From contig QVRM01002165.1 of assembly GCA_003439945.1 (NCBI GenBank), positions 1-64,000 on the forward strand: 64,000 nucleotides of DNA, in the 5' to 3' direction. The translations under genes and the position numbers were made by a program. Every line of letters begins with the position of its first letter. The first letter of the stretch is position 1. Under the pieces are notes generated by a model that was given only the letters and a program-made list of their open reading frames with translations, made no database searches and was not told the DNA's origin. Below are positions 36,904 through 49,541 of the stretch, in pieces. Origin of the DNA: Dermanyssus gallinae (lineage: Eukaryota; Arthropoda; Arachnida; Mesostigmata; Dermanyssidae).

Positions 36904-37254
36904 ATGTTGCACCCCAGTCATCCAGTTGCTCTGCGAACAAAAAGGAAAAACGACCTTGCCTTTGTGAATCATCCTCGTGATGTGCTGGCCTGCATTCGAT
37001 TCGTTCGAAGGCGTCATCTCGGGGTTGTTGTCTGGCGGAAAAAACTCGCAGAGTGCCAGCTGAGAGAATTCAGCTATGCTGGCTTATTCTGCTCCCGGAA
37101 GGCTCCCCTGAGATCACAACAAGCTGGTAAATATTCAACCTCTTTTTCAAGCGAAAGCAGCTATGCGGCCTGCAAAGAAAATGAAACAGGGCAAACATAT
37201 GCACAAGCACTTATGATGTCCGCGTTAAAGCAACATAGCCAGAACCGACTCTAA
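36904..37254 (+). CDS. hypothetical open frame, 116 codons
   Basis: ATG 36904 to stop 37252-37254, open further upstream to about 36844. Composition is balanced, rich in Arg and Lys in the first half (ALRTKRKNDLAFVNH), with Ser/Gln in the second. No signal peptide, membrane span or domain is recognised. It is one of the few longer frames here not caused by low complexity or an identifiable transposon. Chance is still the most likely explanation. Confidence 0.2.
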   Translation: MLHPSHPVALRTKRKNDLAFVNHPRDVLACIRFVRRRHLGVVVWRKKLAECQLREFSYAGLFCSRKAPLRSQQAGKYSTSFSSESSYAACKENETGQTYAQALMMSALKQHSQNRL

Positions 37255-38950
37255 TTAGCTTTTAATGATGATAGTGCTACGAGTCGACTTAACAAGTAAC
37301 ATCACTTGCTTTCCGGCGTTTGGCTAGGAGGTGATTGCGAAGCAAGGGCTTGACGAGCCCAAGTGTGCGGCCTAAGGGGCAGGGGTGCAAAAAAGGTCTG
37401 CTAAAATTGTCTGTCTTACTGAAGAGAATTTGAAGCAAATTCTCTGTGCACACTCTTATAGCTAACGCCGCAGATTAAAACTGTTTAAAATGTATTTTGG
37501 TAACTAAATAAGCGAGCGATAATCAATGAGGACAAATGTTTCACGATATTATTTCATTTACACATTACAGCGCATACTACGTTGGCATCATCTGCGTCCC
37601 TGTATTGCGCGAAATACGCACCATTTGAGCGTAATGATATGCTTTGCATTTATGCATTAGGTTACTTTCCTTCGTATATGTTTGTATTGTATAGTGCAAT
37701 CTTTTAATCCTATTGAGGAGTTGTTTATAAGCAAAACCTAGTAAGCAGCTTTAACAAGTTTAACAAAAGACTGCCTATTTCTGCCTAATGGGTAAATTGA
37801 AGTTCAAATTGAAATTAGATACTTTTTCTGCTTTGCCAAATATGGTATGCACCCATGGCAAACGCTGTATAAGCTGTATGATAATGGCTTTTACGAGAGT
37901 CTGTTGGGCTCACTTGAAAATAGCATCTAGTATACTAGTATATGGTGTTCAGCCAACGGATCGCTAGCAACAACATGTCCGTACGACCGAGTTTCGAACA
38001 ACTGCCTTCACTCTGCCCGTCGGTCGAGCCGTTTGTAATCGGTTGACAACACCAAAAATCGTGAGCCGCGGCACGTGGATGAGGCTTCACCCGATGGACC
38101 CGCACAACTGGTAGCGCCAGTCACAACGCGGACTGTGTAAGTGGTACCTTTTTTTTGTACATAAGAATTACTGAAAAATATTGATGTTCACACTTCATAT
38201 GCAAACACATTAACCAATCGGGAAAGGTGCGAATCGACGACTCTTGTTTAGAGACGACTCATGCCAAGGTCCTCCCCGGAGGACCTCCTAAACATGGTGC
38301 GCATAGTGCGGCGGTTATTTGCCATAAACATCGACGTAAGAAAGTTTTTTAAATCCTCGTCACTTTAAATCACTGGGGCAAAGACTTCTACATTATCTTG
38401 CAGATCGTAATCAACCCCCCCCCCCCCCGCCGTCGTGATCGGTGTTGTCGGTTAAAACATAGCAGAGACGCGCTGCTCCGCCCAGGCTAAACACCTCGGA
38501 ATCGCGTGTACTGGGGTATCCTCGAGCCGTCCATCGCAGCAGTGAACGCACGTGGCGCTTAGAGCTGTGTGAGTCGTATTTACTTCCCTCCACTGAAAGA
38601 GCCGCAGTTCTTCTACACCGCGCAGTTACTTATATGTCAATAACTTCTGTCAATAACCTGTATCCTCCTTCACCTTTTTTTTCGAAATCGACTTTGCAAT
38701 CATTGTTGACCTCTCTGGGCCTTCCCCGCCTGCTCGTCGCGACTATGCTCATGCCGACTACGACACCATGGCTACCCGTTTTTGCGTTATGGACCGGACG
38801 ACCATCTTCATGCAGTGCCCGTCGATTCAGCTTTTTTAACTACTGTCATCAATCATTCTTGTGATCGCCTTCACAAAATATTTTCTTGTGCGTCAAAGCG
38901 TTTTTGTGCGGTACAGGAATTATAACTAAATGTGGAGAATTCGCGAGCAT
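37255..38950. other. no recognisable gene; 14-C run
   Basis: AT-rich on the left. A run of 14 C lies at 38415-38428. The right end (38620-38860) may be the degraded endonuclease-RT linker of the LINE that follows. Confidence 0.4.
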
Positions 38951-38959
38951 TTTCTTGGT

Positions 38960-39700
38960 ATTTTGCTGGTCTTTAGGATAGCCACCAGCTCGGCCGTCAT
39001 AGCCTTTATTGCAGTTTACATGAGCCATGGCTAAGCGTTGTTACGCCTCATTTTAAAATACGGATTGCACACCGGTCGACAACTACCAACCTATCGCCCA
39101 GGAATCGATTCCTTGTCTTGTCCTGGATACATTTACTATCGAATATTAGACTGAATTAATTACTAGGACTTCTCAACTCGATCCCAATCAACACGAATTT
39201 ATTGAAGCGCGTTTCTCAGGTACGCAGCTTTTAGAGATGCTCCAGGACCGATGTGCTGCCCTGTCATCGCGCCGCAAGGTGCACTGTATAAACTATAATC
39301 TTTTCCAAACCCTTGACAGATTAGCTCATTCTACTCTCCTGTCCAAGCCCTAGAGATCGGAAACAGTGTTGTGGCATGATGTGAAGCTTACATTCAAAAA
39401 CACCGTTTTGTTGTTGAAGCGACCGACGTCTTCTCGTCTCTCCGTCCGATTGGCGTAACTCAGGGTTCTGCGAATGGATCTACTTAAGGTACTACGTTTT
39501 AATCTCAGTTATTACTTGCATCCGGAAATCTTGTGTACAAACTATATGCGGATGATTTTAAATTCGTTAAAATAGTGATGCCGTCAATTATTGTAATTTT
39601 GCTGGAAGAGGTTTTGGAAGGAGTCTCGATGGGCAAACTATAACTGGACGCATATTTCAGTACAAAATGTGCTGTTCTAAAGAAACATGTGCTGTTTTTT
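38960..39700 (+). pseudogene. non-LTR reverse transcriptase remnant with YADD motif
   Basis: Pieces of a LINE RT in the right order on the plus strand: VVTPHFKIRIAHR then VDNYQPIAQESIPCLVLDTF (the VTPIFKKGDxxxxxNYRPIS block), QLDPNQHEFIEARFSGTQLL (the QHGFxxxRST block), MLQDRCAALSSRRKVHCINY followed by NLFQTLDRLAH (palm motif A region), then IGVTQGSANGST (motif B', normally GVPQGSVLGP) and KLYADDFKFVKIV with an intact YADD at 39545-39556. At least three stops and two frame changes occur. The GVPQGSVLGP-type block distinguishes it from the elements at 1150 and 59640, which have QGDNLSP. CR1- or Jockey-like is a guess. Confidence 0.85.
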
Positions 39701-40184
39701 TAATTTTTTTTTTGGGATATATACTTAGAAATATGCCTACACCAAAAGTAACAACAATAAAAACGATTATAATACTAAATATGTTATATTGTTCAGTAAT
39801 TTGATCGCCTCAAATCGCCTATGATATGACGCTGGTTGAGCGAGTGCGGAAAGTTTTTCTCTACTTAGCCAGCGTCCACTAAATTGTGCTTAAAATGTAC
39901 CTTGGCTCTGTTTATATACGGATGATATCTGACTCTTTACAAAGCAATAACGTATCATTTAAATTGAACTGAAATTAATTTAAGCCAAACAAATCGCACT
40001 TTATTATTAAAGCAACGCAGGCATTCCGCAGCTCTCTTTAAACTTCCAGTAACGCTGAAGCTCCATCAACGCAGTTGTTCCTGCCTCGGGCAGCGCGGGC
40101 CGGCTTAGAATGCTAAGCGGATTTTTTTATAGGTCATAAAGTATCATCGCTATGATAAAGAGTAATAATTCATAGTAGAGGCCG

Positions 40185-40221
<37 letters not shown>

Positions 40222-42220
40222 ATAAATGCGACCACTGTTTGATCACGAAAATGAGAAACGTTGCTTCTAATAAAAATAGAGGGGCAGAATGAGTCGCTCG
40301 GGTCACAGACTGTTTACAAGGTTGGTCGTTGCAAAACATTTTATGCTACTTAAAGGATAGTTCATGATATTAGTAAGACTAGTATTTATAAATTGCTATT
40401 CTTCGGTGCAGCACAGCCGCATGCCAAAACGCAATAAACGGTGGGTTCAGTCAGCGCTGCGCAAGCTTATAATTTATAGCGATATAATGACAGAACTCGT
40501 GCCCCGACAATAACTTACCATTAATCTAATAAAACGATAGTCAACTTAGGGTAAAGCATTAGTATGAACAATACTCGGAGATCGCGTCGCATTCTTTTCA
40601 ACAGAACACAGCCCTTGGAACAGTAGGTACTTATTGAAACCTGGTGTGGGACGAAACTTTTTCACAATAGACAGATTAACGTACAAGTTACGGAAAGCAG
40701 ACGCCGATCGCGCAACATAGTAATGCCACGTGGGTTTCTACATGTAAAGCTGTCGTAAATACATTCAGATATCTTAAACTGTGTAACTCTTAGCTCAGGT
40801 ATACTATGTACGAGAGCAAAGCCTCAGTAACCTATAAGTGTGCTTTTGGCAGCAGATATATGCATGCCTTGAACAGGAGCCCATTGAAATACGACAATTG
40901 CTGACCATACTACATTTAGTAAAACGTGAAAAGGCAGAACTATCTTTACACCTAACAGTATATACATATACGTTTGTTCTTGGTGTACAATTTGTGTACA
41001 CCAATGTTTACAATACGCTAAAGCATATTCTTTCTTAGAGCATATGTGTATATATGCCTGTTGAGAACGTGAAGGCTTAATGATGAAAACACAGTTGTTG
41101 TCAAAACAAACTTTGGAAATTGTGCACAATACATTACAGTACAAGGTTTGGTTTATTGACGGAGTTGCGTTATCACAATGTTTCCGTTCTCGCAAATTAA
41201 TACGTACAAGTAGTTTCTCAGTTCACACATGTATACAAATTGACACACATAGTTCTCATGTTTACACAAGCTTACACATCTATACTAATTCTTGTATGTT
41301 TGTTTCTATACAGTTACATATTTTCCTGAATGCATCTTGATTATATTTTGCACAACTGCTCTCGCGAATTCCCTCACAGAAGAGAATTTCTCGAGGATTG
41401 GAGCCTTAAATACACGGAAGGCGGTGGAAGAGAGATTGTCCACTAGTTGCGGTTAGAGCTGCTGGCTACCGCGGTGATTAGGAAGAAAAACTCTGAAAGG
41501 ATCGCACTTCTAATCTTTTTGAATGGAAGCAAGGCAACACGCACATACTACATTTCATTTATTGAAAACAATTCGTTTGCGGAAACAAACCAGAATCTAC
41601 AGAATCTTTGGGGTTTCTTTGAGAGCATCGTTCTAGATGACTCGGGCCCGGCGAGATATTTCAAGATAGTCCCTCCGAACGGGAAGAGTATACCATAATA
41701 CCAGCAATAGCGGCGTCTTATAGACGAGAAACAGATTTTTACCTGGAACGCCAATCTGTGTAAGTCTCCTCAGCTCCGCACTAAGGAAATAGCATTTTTA
41801 TCATGGCCAACATTAGCCGCCTATGCTTTTCAGATAGGTATGACCTGAACCAAGCAATTGTCGCCGTATCTCAAATACTTTAACGTTTGAAGGAAGAATA
41901 GGTGGTATAAGCATTGGAAAGCACCCACAATATTTAGGAAGCCTCCGAGACGACTTGCTCAGTTTCTATTGTATCGGTGATCTTCTACCTAATGTCTGCC
42001 ACCGCCAACGCTGTGGGCCGCGATTTCCTAAAACTGAACTGGCTAAGTCATAAAGAACCTAACCGAATCAAGACAGTTTTCAAGCTTCCTAATCATAAGC
42101 TTCTCGAAAATTTTGCATAAGTAATTGACTAAAGATATCGGGCGGTAGTTAGTAGCCCTGGTATGTTATTTATAGTTATTGGCATATACATTAACACTGA
42201 TCATAATTATATAAAGATTT
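39701..42220. other. no recognisable gene; (AT)n at 40186-40216
   Basis: AT-rich, with one AT microsatellite. The frame at 41447-41698 has no recognisable motif. Nothing else supported. Confidence 0.45.
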
Positions 42221-42300
42221 TTTGGACCCCGTGCTGATGTTAAATATGGCAGCCATGAATGTATCTAATGCATTCATGGCTCCTCGAATTTGGACCCCGT
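42221..42300. repeat. hairpin flanked by 12-bp direct repeats
   Basis: TTTGGACCCCGT occurs at 42221-42232 and again at 42289-42300. Between them is a 56-bp segment whose core is a perfect inverted repeat, AGCCATGAATG (42251-42261) and CATTCATGGCT (42271-42281), with a 9-base loop. It looks like a small insertion with a target duplication, or a replication-slippage product, placed at the 3' edge of the gag remnant. Confidence 0.7.
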
Positions 42301-43270
42301 AAGCATTCCGCTGCTTCTGGGCAAACTGCCGTAAGAATACAAAGCATAGGATCTATAGATAAACTCAAATGTTTCATGTGATTTCACTGACTCGCCGCAA
42401 TTATTACAGGCTACCTCGCTCCTGCATACTGCAGCAATATGACCCAGTCTCTGGCACCGATAATAATAGGTTGGCTCTCCCGCGTACATTGTAACCCTAT
42501 GCGCTTTGCATGCCAGAAATACTTCCCTTGGTGAGACATCAGCAAACTGCAGCAGGCCCTTGTCTATAAGTGTTGTGAAGCGCTTGACTCCTGCCCGTCT
42601 TTTAAGCACTTCTCTTTTGACAGAAATCACTCGCGCGTCTTCTAGAGCTGATATTGTCTCATTTTTGATGAAGCTGCGATCAACCTTTGTATATGCCAGT
42701 TCTCTGCAGAGTGCGGCCATGCCGGGATGCCGAGAAGTCTAATGAGCTCTATAATTTTATTCGCATTGCCCAACATGTTTGTTCAGTAATTAATTACGGC
42801 AAATTTACATTCAGGTCTGGAGTAATCGTGCAGCTTGAATATCTCGTCACATAACCATCAAGGTTCCCCTGAAGCGCTTCACTTGTCAATGGTGTTATAC
42901 CACCAGCTTTCATTTTCTCTATTTTGCGTGTCAATACAACACGGAATAGCCTTTTTGTGTTTTGATAGCCTTTTTACGAATAGAGACAAGTTGGACTTTC
43001 GCTTTTTTAACTTCCATTGGCGTGCTTTTGTTAACCAGATGAGACCATTATTTTTCCTGCACACTTTCATTACCAATTTTTGCGGTTGCGTCTTGGACCT
43101 CACTAGTTTTGGCATTTGTCCTACCTGAAGGTTTTCGAGTTACACTCGTTGCCGTCAACCTTGTTTCGTTCGAACGACGACTACCTGATTAAGATGCACT
43201 AGCTGCAGTTGTCACACAGTTCACCGTTTTTGCCATTGATTTTTCTTCCTTAGCTCCCTGCTAGCTTTAG
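42270..43270 (-). pseudogene. non-LTR retrotransposon ORF1 (gag-type, zinc knuckles)
   Basis: The best-preserved frame runs from ATG 42720 to about 42274 (148 codons). It reads NETISALEDARVISVKREVL, KRRAGVKRFTTL, then HRVTMYAGEPTYYYRCQRLG and HIAAVCRSEVACNNCGE: the ALEDxxVISVxRxxRR fold followed by adjacent CCHC knuckles of Jockey/I-type ORF1 proteins. The first Cys of knuckle 1 is Tyr. Upstream on the same strand, a Lys-rich frame (42879-43115, KARQWKLKKRKSNLSLFVKR) and a further piece (NANKIIELIRLLGIPAWP) look like the basic N-terminal part, broken by stops. The protein would coat the LINE RNA. No matching ORF2 follows downstream. Confidence 0.8.
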
Positions 43271-43291
43271 TAGTAGTAGTAACAGCTTTGC

Positions 43292-43748
43292 TCACCAACG
43301 CGGCCTTACTTCAGGTGGCCACATGAGACGCCCCCGTCCGGGCACACTTTTGCCAAAAAGCCACAAAATTAGCAGTGCGCAACAGATAAGCACAAAACTA
43401 AACAAACAGGGTACAACAAAAACCAAAACAATGAATAATGCGACGGCGAACGTAAAAGAAGCTACGCTGGAGTCACGCCGGAGACGAAATACTGGAGTCA
43501 CGTTAAGCATAATTCTCTCTCTCTCTCGTGCAATGACAATTTCTGTTCGTACAAACAAAAAACGAACACAAGTGTACATTTCAGCGCTTACAAGCAGGGC
43601 GCTTTGGGGTTCCGTCAGATGCACTGGTACGCGAAGAACATTTACAAAGCATTTACGGCAGCAACGGTCAAATTCTCGGAATTTCAGACGGCACACGGTT
43701 TCTGGAGACGATGTTTTCTGCAAAGAGTACGCCGTTATGTTTTGTTAA
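43292..43748. other. overlapping antisense open frames, unrecognised
   Basis: A plus-strand ATG frame (43323-43748, 141 codons, Arg/Lys/Thr-rich) fully overlaps a minus-strand frame (43723-43292, 143 codons). The minus frame contains a long hydrophobic stretch (FTFAVALFIVLVFVVPCLFS) that could be a membrane span. Simultaneous openness on both strands is often a composition effect. I recognise neither protein. Confidence 0.2.
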
Positions 43749-43774
43749 AGATCCTGTCACAACGATAACGACTG

Positions 43775-43802
43775 TTATTATTATTATTATTATTATTATT
43801 AT
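43775..43802 (+). repeat. (ATT)n microsatellite
   Basis: About nine TTA/ATT units. Confidence 0.9.
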
Positions 43803-44689
43803 CAGCCAAAGAGTTTGCTATGCTTTGGCATATTAACATATTACATGAAGTGGTACATTGCACTGTGCATTCAGGCAACAATTCCATTCATCTGGTACAC
43901 CAAACAACTACTCTATCTCGTCGCAGCGATCAAATAGGTGCAATTTGTTGCAAGCAAAATATTAACAGAACGGTAAACATCGATTCTGACTCTGATCTCA
44001 GCCAGCATTTCGGACGCCGCACTCCAATAGTAGCTGACGTTAAACAAACGCTAGTTTGAATAGCAAACCTACCGCGGAAGTGTAATGAGTACTACCAGTG
44101 GAAAGGTGTGCCTAACTCCGTGAGTAAAAAAGTGTACCGAATTCCGTGATCGGCCAACAAAAAGGCAAGTTTTAATCAAAATACTGCGTCTTTCATAGAG
44201 AACTTGAAACGCTAACAGCTCAAATGTCGGCACATAAGTAGACTGACTGTTGTATGTATCTATAAAGCGGCATGTAAAGTGTAAATAATGTCCCCTTTTT
44301 GACAAAATAAAGGTGCCTTTAAATTAAATTGAAGTTTTTGATGCAGAAATGCAGAGACCGTGAGAAATGGAGGGAGAGTGAGACTAAACAAATATTGCTG
44401 AAGGCCAATTTCAACGCTATAGTTAAATATTTCATTGCCTAACAAGTGTTTTAATGGTGATATTTGCAAGTGAGGATATTTACTCGGAAATCTTGTGTTT
44501 TTGGGCGCAATATGGGATCAGCTGACGGCTCAGTATTGAAAGCCGATCAATTATACAAGCAAGTTTAATTGAAAAATACACTATACCTAAAAAAGGGGGA
44601 GCAAGCCACTAGGCCTGCAAAGTGTTTTTAGGCATGAATTCCCGGTCTCGATAAATATATGAAACGAACAAGGACAAGAGGTCGGGGAA
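43803..44689. other. no recognisable gene
   Basis: Short frames only; the sequence contains an (AAATTAAATT)-like patch at 44320. Confidence 0.4.
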
Positions 44690-46450
44690 ACCCCCTAATG
44701 CCAACCTAACTGGCTAAACCACCAGCCAGAACCAACTCGAAGCCCGACTTATGGAATTGGAGAGCAAAAAGTATGGAAATAGAGAGAGCCGTCAGCGGAA
44801 AAACGATCAGCCAGGCCAGAAGAGGCAGTAAGAAAATAAAACAAAAGGAAAGCGAAGCGAAGCCCTCGAGGTGCAAGATAGCACAGAAGCAACACTATGG
44901 GGTAGCAAGGAGCAAGATAAGCTCCTAAACGCAAAATAAAATCTCGTAGAAGGGATTATTCCATTAAGTGCAAAAGAGAGTGTAAAGAATGCAATAAAGG
45001 CTCTTGAAGTCTGCCTGACAGCACTCCAAAATATAAGGTTCTCCACTAGGAGCGACAAGGGCGAGAACCTGGATAAGCTACAAGTGGAGTTAAGTGAAAA
45101 ACAACAACAACAACAACAACAAATTGCTAAAAGAGCAACTGTCTGGATAAGAAGAACTTAATAAACATCTGCAAGAGCACACAAAGCAGCTTGAATAAGC
45201 TGTAAGACGGCGACATACTGCTGAAAAATAAAACAGGCCGAGCAGGAAGAGAAATCTCAAAAAATCTGGGAGAATCTTGCGAAAGCAGAACACTCGGAGC
45301 AAGTGGGAAATGAGCGGGTCAAATAATTGCGGAGACTTACCGGCATACGCGGCTTGTATATTGCCTATACCAGCATCTTAGGCAATAGGGAAGTAAAAGC
45401 ACTCCTGCTCCAGAAGAAGAACACTAAGGACGCAGACGTAATCAAGCGACTGACCCAGTTCGTCTCAAAATTGGCTGGGCTGGGAGTGGGCAAAGTTGGC
45501 ATGCTAACGATCCGCCGAGGAAAAATTTATCTAGATGAACCGGCTGCCACAGGGAACGTGGCGACACGCCTAACGCAAACGTAAATAGTAGATAAAATTG
45601 AGGAAATAGAAAACTCTAAAGCCATCATTGAAATAATAGGGACAATAATGGAAAACAAAAATGGCAACGCAATGAGCGGTGGATGAAAGATCGACAAAGG
45701 CAGAAGAAGAGGTCCTGCAGCGCCCCTCTTCTTCATTACAGATGGAGTATATGTGTACTACCCCGAGCAGACCAGAAAGACAGCGGAATAATGGTTGCTG
45801 AAATTAGAAGTCGAAACTAATGTCTGCACTAAAAGAAAGGTTCTCTGCGCAGAAAAACAAAAAGGAGCCAAGATCGAGTCTATCTTTATTAGTACGATGA
45901 ACAACATAACGAGGCAGACTGGTAGAGTCTCTTTCAAGTAGATAGACGACACGAGCCGGTAACACAGTGAGAAATATGGTGCATCTTCGCGGTGGCAGCA
46001 TAAATATGCTATACAGGGAAAACCACAAGGAAGTAGCGACAAGTTTCCCAAAAACTATCAAGGAGAAAACGACACTCGAAGTCACGGAGTCACAACCAAT
46101 TGCCAAAACACGAATTCTAGACTTTAACAAGAACATCAAGACGAAAGATATCAAACGGATTTCCCAAATAAAAACGAGAGCTAAGCGGCACAGAGAAGGT
46201 CACAATTGAAGAGCTAAAGAAAAATACAATGGGCAAATAGGGGGGCTACCATACAACTGGAAAAATCTAAAGCCAAAGCGCCTGCTGACTAAGCAAAGTC
46301 TGATAGTGGGGCGAGCCACCTGTTGAGTGGATAACCCCAGAAATTACCAACGACTAAACGCAGACCAAAACGATCATAAATGCCGCTATTACCAATGACG
46401 CCCAAGCATACAAAAAACACAGGCGAACGACGGGTTTCTGCCACACAAAC
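44690..46450 (+). pseudogene. non-LTR retrotransposon ORF1 remnant
   Basis: A purine-rich, Lys/Glu-rich plus-strand coding relic just before an ORF2 start. Readable pieces include LSEKQQQQQQQIAKRATVW (on an AAC repeat), the 85-codon frame 45327-45584 (GLGVGKVGMLTIRRGKIYLD), IEEIENSKAIIEIIGTIMEN and GRRRGPAAPLFFITDGVYVY. Near 46365-46450 a Cys/His-poor version of zinc knuckles (HKCRYYQ, then PHKHND) may be present. The charged, coiled N-terminal part and its position next to ORF2 fit an ORF1/gag, but many stops occur and no single motif is decisive. Strand bias toward A and G over about 2 kb supports one transcribed unit. Confidence 0.6.
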
Positions 46451-46496
46451 ACAACGATTAAAGACAGGCGGGAAAGTCACGAGCAATAGCAACAAG

Positions 46497-47000
46497 ATGA
46501 CGAAACTCAAATGTATACAGATTAACTTGGGTCGGTCAAAAGGGACCTAATCGATGCTGGATGCGCAGAAGCAGAAACAAAAATGTGCAGCTACTGTTAG
46601 TTAGCAAACCGAATAATAGATGGCTTTCAAGTGGTCAAGCTGTGTTAGATCCACGAGACCACTCATGGCACATGGGCTAGGAAAGGGTTGGACTTGGGCA
46701 AAACTGGACCAAGGGCCGACTATGTTTAACTGCTATATATCGCCAAATACAAGAAGACACAAAATAAAGCCATTTCTAATTCTGTTGGAGGAGAGTTCAA
46801 CGCGGCAGCAGTAGAATGAGGGAGCAGTCGATGGAACGGCAGAAGTAGAGATCTATCAGGGTGGCTAGCTCAAGTGGACATGACGCTATTCAACGATGGC
46901 CTTCGACCCACGTTCGAACGAAGACAGCATGGCGCGCCGACAAAATGGACCTCAAAAGGCTCCCTCGGAAGTAGGCACTAGGGGCCAACATCTACTTGAA
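46497..47000 (+). pseudogene. non-LTR ORF2 start: AP endonuclease N-terminus
   Basis: ATG 46497 opens MTKLKCIQINLGRSKGT, the canonical beginning of an R1/Jockey-type endonuclease (KxLQINLxRSRxA), then a stop at 46548-46550. In the next frames come a KPNNRW piece (46610s), where the EPN of the endonuclease should be, GLGKGWTWAKLDQGP, and NCYISPN (46728-46748), matching the CxYxPPN strand, then FLILLEESSTRQQ. The GDFN block that should follow is not visible. This is the 5' part of ORF2; the RT half is missing, so the element is 3'-truncated or too decayed. Confidence 0.72.
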
Positions 47001-47522
47001 GAAAGTACTGAGGTTCTACCTGATAGGCTATCAGACCTCTTGATACGACGAAGAGATGTCATGGTGGCAAAACATGATCATATACAGGAATAATTATAAA
47101 CGAGACGCATATGAAAACCTCCACTTTTAGCGAAGTAAAACGAATGTAGTTCCGATAAAGATGGCTGTAACGTATATTTTAATAAAAAATGTACTAGTGG
47201 AGTAACAGCAGTGGCTCGATCCAATTGCTATTACCGTTTCAAGAAGGCAAAGCTTAGTTGCGACAGCCGTTGAGCATCCAAAAGGTCTCCTCCCTTTGGT
47301 CGCAGCACGGGCCCGAGCGCTGCCTTCTTCCTACCTAGATGCAAGCTTGCCTGCATACTAATTAGGTTCGCTTTCCTGCTCGTCGACCACGAACGACAAG
47401 TCATCACCGTTCGTCATCATCATCTCTAGCAACAGCCGAGGACAGAGGAAAAACTGCATCCTTGCATTTTTCTCCACCTGCCCGTCATATTCAGCCGCGA
47501 CATCAGTGGCCACCCACCGCGA
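47001..47522. other. no recognisable gene
   Basis: Leads into the tandem duplication. Nothing recognised. Confidence 0.4.
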
Positions 47523-47643
47523 GCAGTCTCCATTCAACTTACCGCGAACGTGCCGGTGCAGCTGCTTTCCTCCTGCCCATGCCAATTATGTAGCAAGGTT
47601 CTGATAAAAACCTGTGTCTAGCTTAAATATGTATGTATATAAA

Positions 47644-47829
<186 letters not shown>

Positions 47830-47991
47830 CAAAAGTTAAAAAGATAGAAATACTATTATTTAAGTGACCGTGGTGAAATCCAGCGAAGCAGTCTCCATTC
47901 AACTTACCGCGGACGTGCCGGTGCGGCTGCTTTCCTACTGCCATGCTAATTATTTAGTAAGGTTTTGATAAAAACCTGTGTTTACCTTAAA

Positions 47992-47999
<8 letters not shown>

Positions 48000-48042
<43 letters not shown>
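48000..48042 (+). repeat. (AT)n array of duplication unit 2
   Basis: About 21 AT units, the counterpart of 47646-47820. Confidence 0.95.
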
Positions 48043-48045
<3 letters not shown>

Positions 48046-48132
48046 CAAAAGTTCAAAAGATAGAAATACTATTATTTAAGTGACTGTGGTGAAATCCAAG
48101 GTTGTTTTGCCTGTTACGGCATCGCTGCAACT

Positions 48133-48206
48133 CTTGCAGTTGCATATTCAACTGCGGCCTTGCAGTTGCATACTTAATTTGCGGCCTTGCAGTTGCGTGT
48201 GCAACG
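48133..48206 (+). repeat. 26-27-bp minisatellite, 2.7 units
   Basis: Units start CTTGCAGTTGC at 48133, 48159 and 48186; the first two end CTGCGGC and TTGCGGC, and the third decays after GTGTGCAAC. It follows the tandem duplication directly. Confidence 0.8.
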
Positions 48207-49390
48207 TGTGAGGCCACTTACTATGCAATATGATCATGCAAGCGCTGGGCTAATTTGCAAAAACCCAAACAGTAATGCTCAATTTTCTCTATACAGATCT
48301 TTTTGTTTGCAAGTCTAGTAAAAGTAACTCTATGGTCCTTCATGGTTCTGCTTAAGAAATCAGTAACGGCTGTATGAGGTACTTAACGTCTGCCCAAACA
48401 TACATAGATGAACCTTTACGTCCAGACAAATAAAGCATTTAAAATGCTCATATATCAATGAGCGAAGTAGCTAATAGTACAGGAATTTGATTTGCTAGGT
48501 TCTAACCAGCACCAGCTGTACTGAAGCTACTACAAATTGAGACAAACCGTCTCAATCGGCAGCATGCTCAAAGTGATGTCACCAGACTCGTGTATTAGTG
48601 CTGGCCAAGCCCAACTCCTGACCTCTCTGCAAAGCGTCTTGATCGATAACACTAGCGAGCCAGCAAAAATAGTGCGTTGAATTCAGGATCAACTCGATAC
48701 ACACAGATCGAACCACTATATGCCAGCTAACAACTTATAAGTCTTCCCTGTATAAACGTAGACTTATTTACTGCAGCATTAGTCTTGGCTTGTCGGCAGT
48801 CTAGACCATTATCAGACTCAGTCTAAAGTCCTCCATATAAATATATGGAGGAATATAGCAGGGTAATATACAACCATTATAGGCTCCGTCTTACAAAGCA
48901 ATGCAAAAGCAGTTCTGTAGACGTTAAGTGTTGGTTGAGGGTCGTCAGCCCGAAGAGTTTATTATACCAAAGGTCTGGCAGAAACAACCAGCAGTAACGG
49001 CATTCGAACTTGCGATATTTGCTCTGTCGTTCATAGTTGTCATGTCAACGTGTCGCCCTGTTTTCAATGACGCGTTAGTGACCAGAACCACCGCCGGCGC
49101 AACTGTACAGGCGTACTCGTCAGCGCCCTCTGATTGAATTGACGTATTATTTATTATTCGTTTGACGTGTACACCTAATTATGCATGTCACTTTTTTATA
49201 TCAGGAGCGCTTTTTCCACAGAGCTTGTGGCAGCATTGCCGCTGACACTCTCAGTACTCTATGTAGTTTATCATTTATTCTCAATAAGCATCGCTGAAAG
49301 TACATTATGTAAATAACAGGGGCCGAACTGGCGATGCCCCGGTAGATAACAACCATGGCTAGCGTATTAGGCCCTATGACCACGCGGCTG
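48207..49390. other. no recognisable gene
   Basis: Contains one perfect short palindrome at 48829-48852. Otherwise nothing supported. Confidence 0.4.
48829..48852. repeat. perfect inverted repeat, 11-bp arms
   Basis: TCCTCCATATA, AA, TATATGGAGGA. A symmetrical site that could extrude as a small cruciform; function unknown. Confidence 0.8.
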
Positions 49391-49412
49391 CTATATATAT
49401 ATATATATATAT
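49391..49412 (+). repeat. (AT)n microsatellite
   Basis: About 11 AT units, 130 bases left of mariner copy B. Confidence 0.85.
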
Positions 49413-49541
49413 CGACGGATAACCAGGCTCGGTGTTACCTAGGGGAATCACCACAAAATTAAAATAATTCACAAGTATTACGGTTGTAGAGTAAATAAAT
49501 AAATCAAAATACTTCCCAGTTAATCTAGTTGTTCGTATATA

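Noticed and set aside
48133..48206. Short direct repeats that might suggest a CRISPR array
   Set aside because: The repeats are adjacent without spacers, in eukaryotic DNA. This is a minisatellite.
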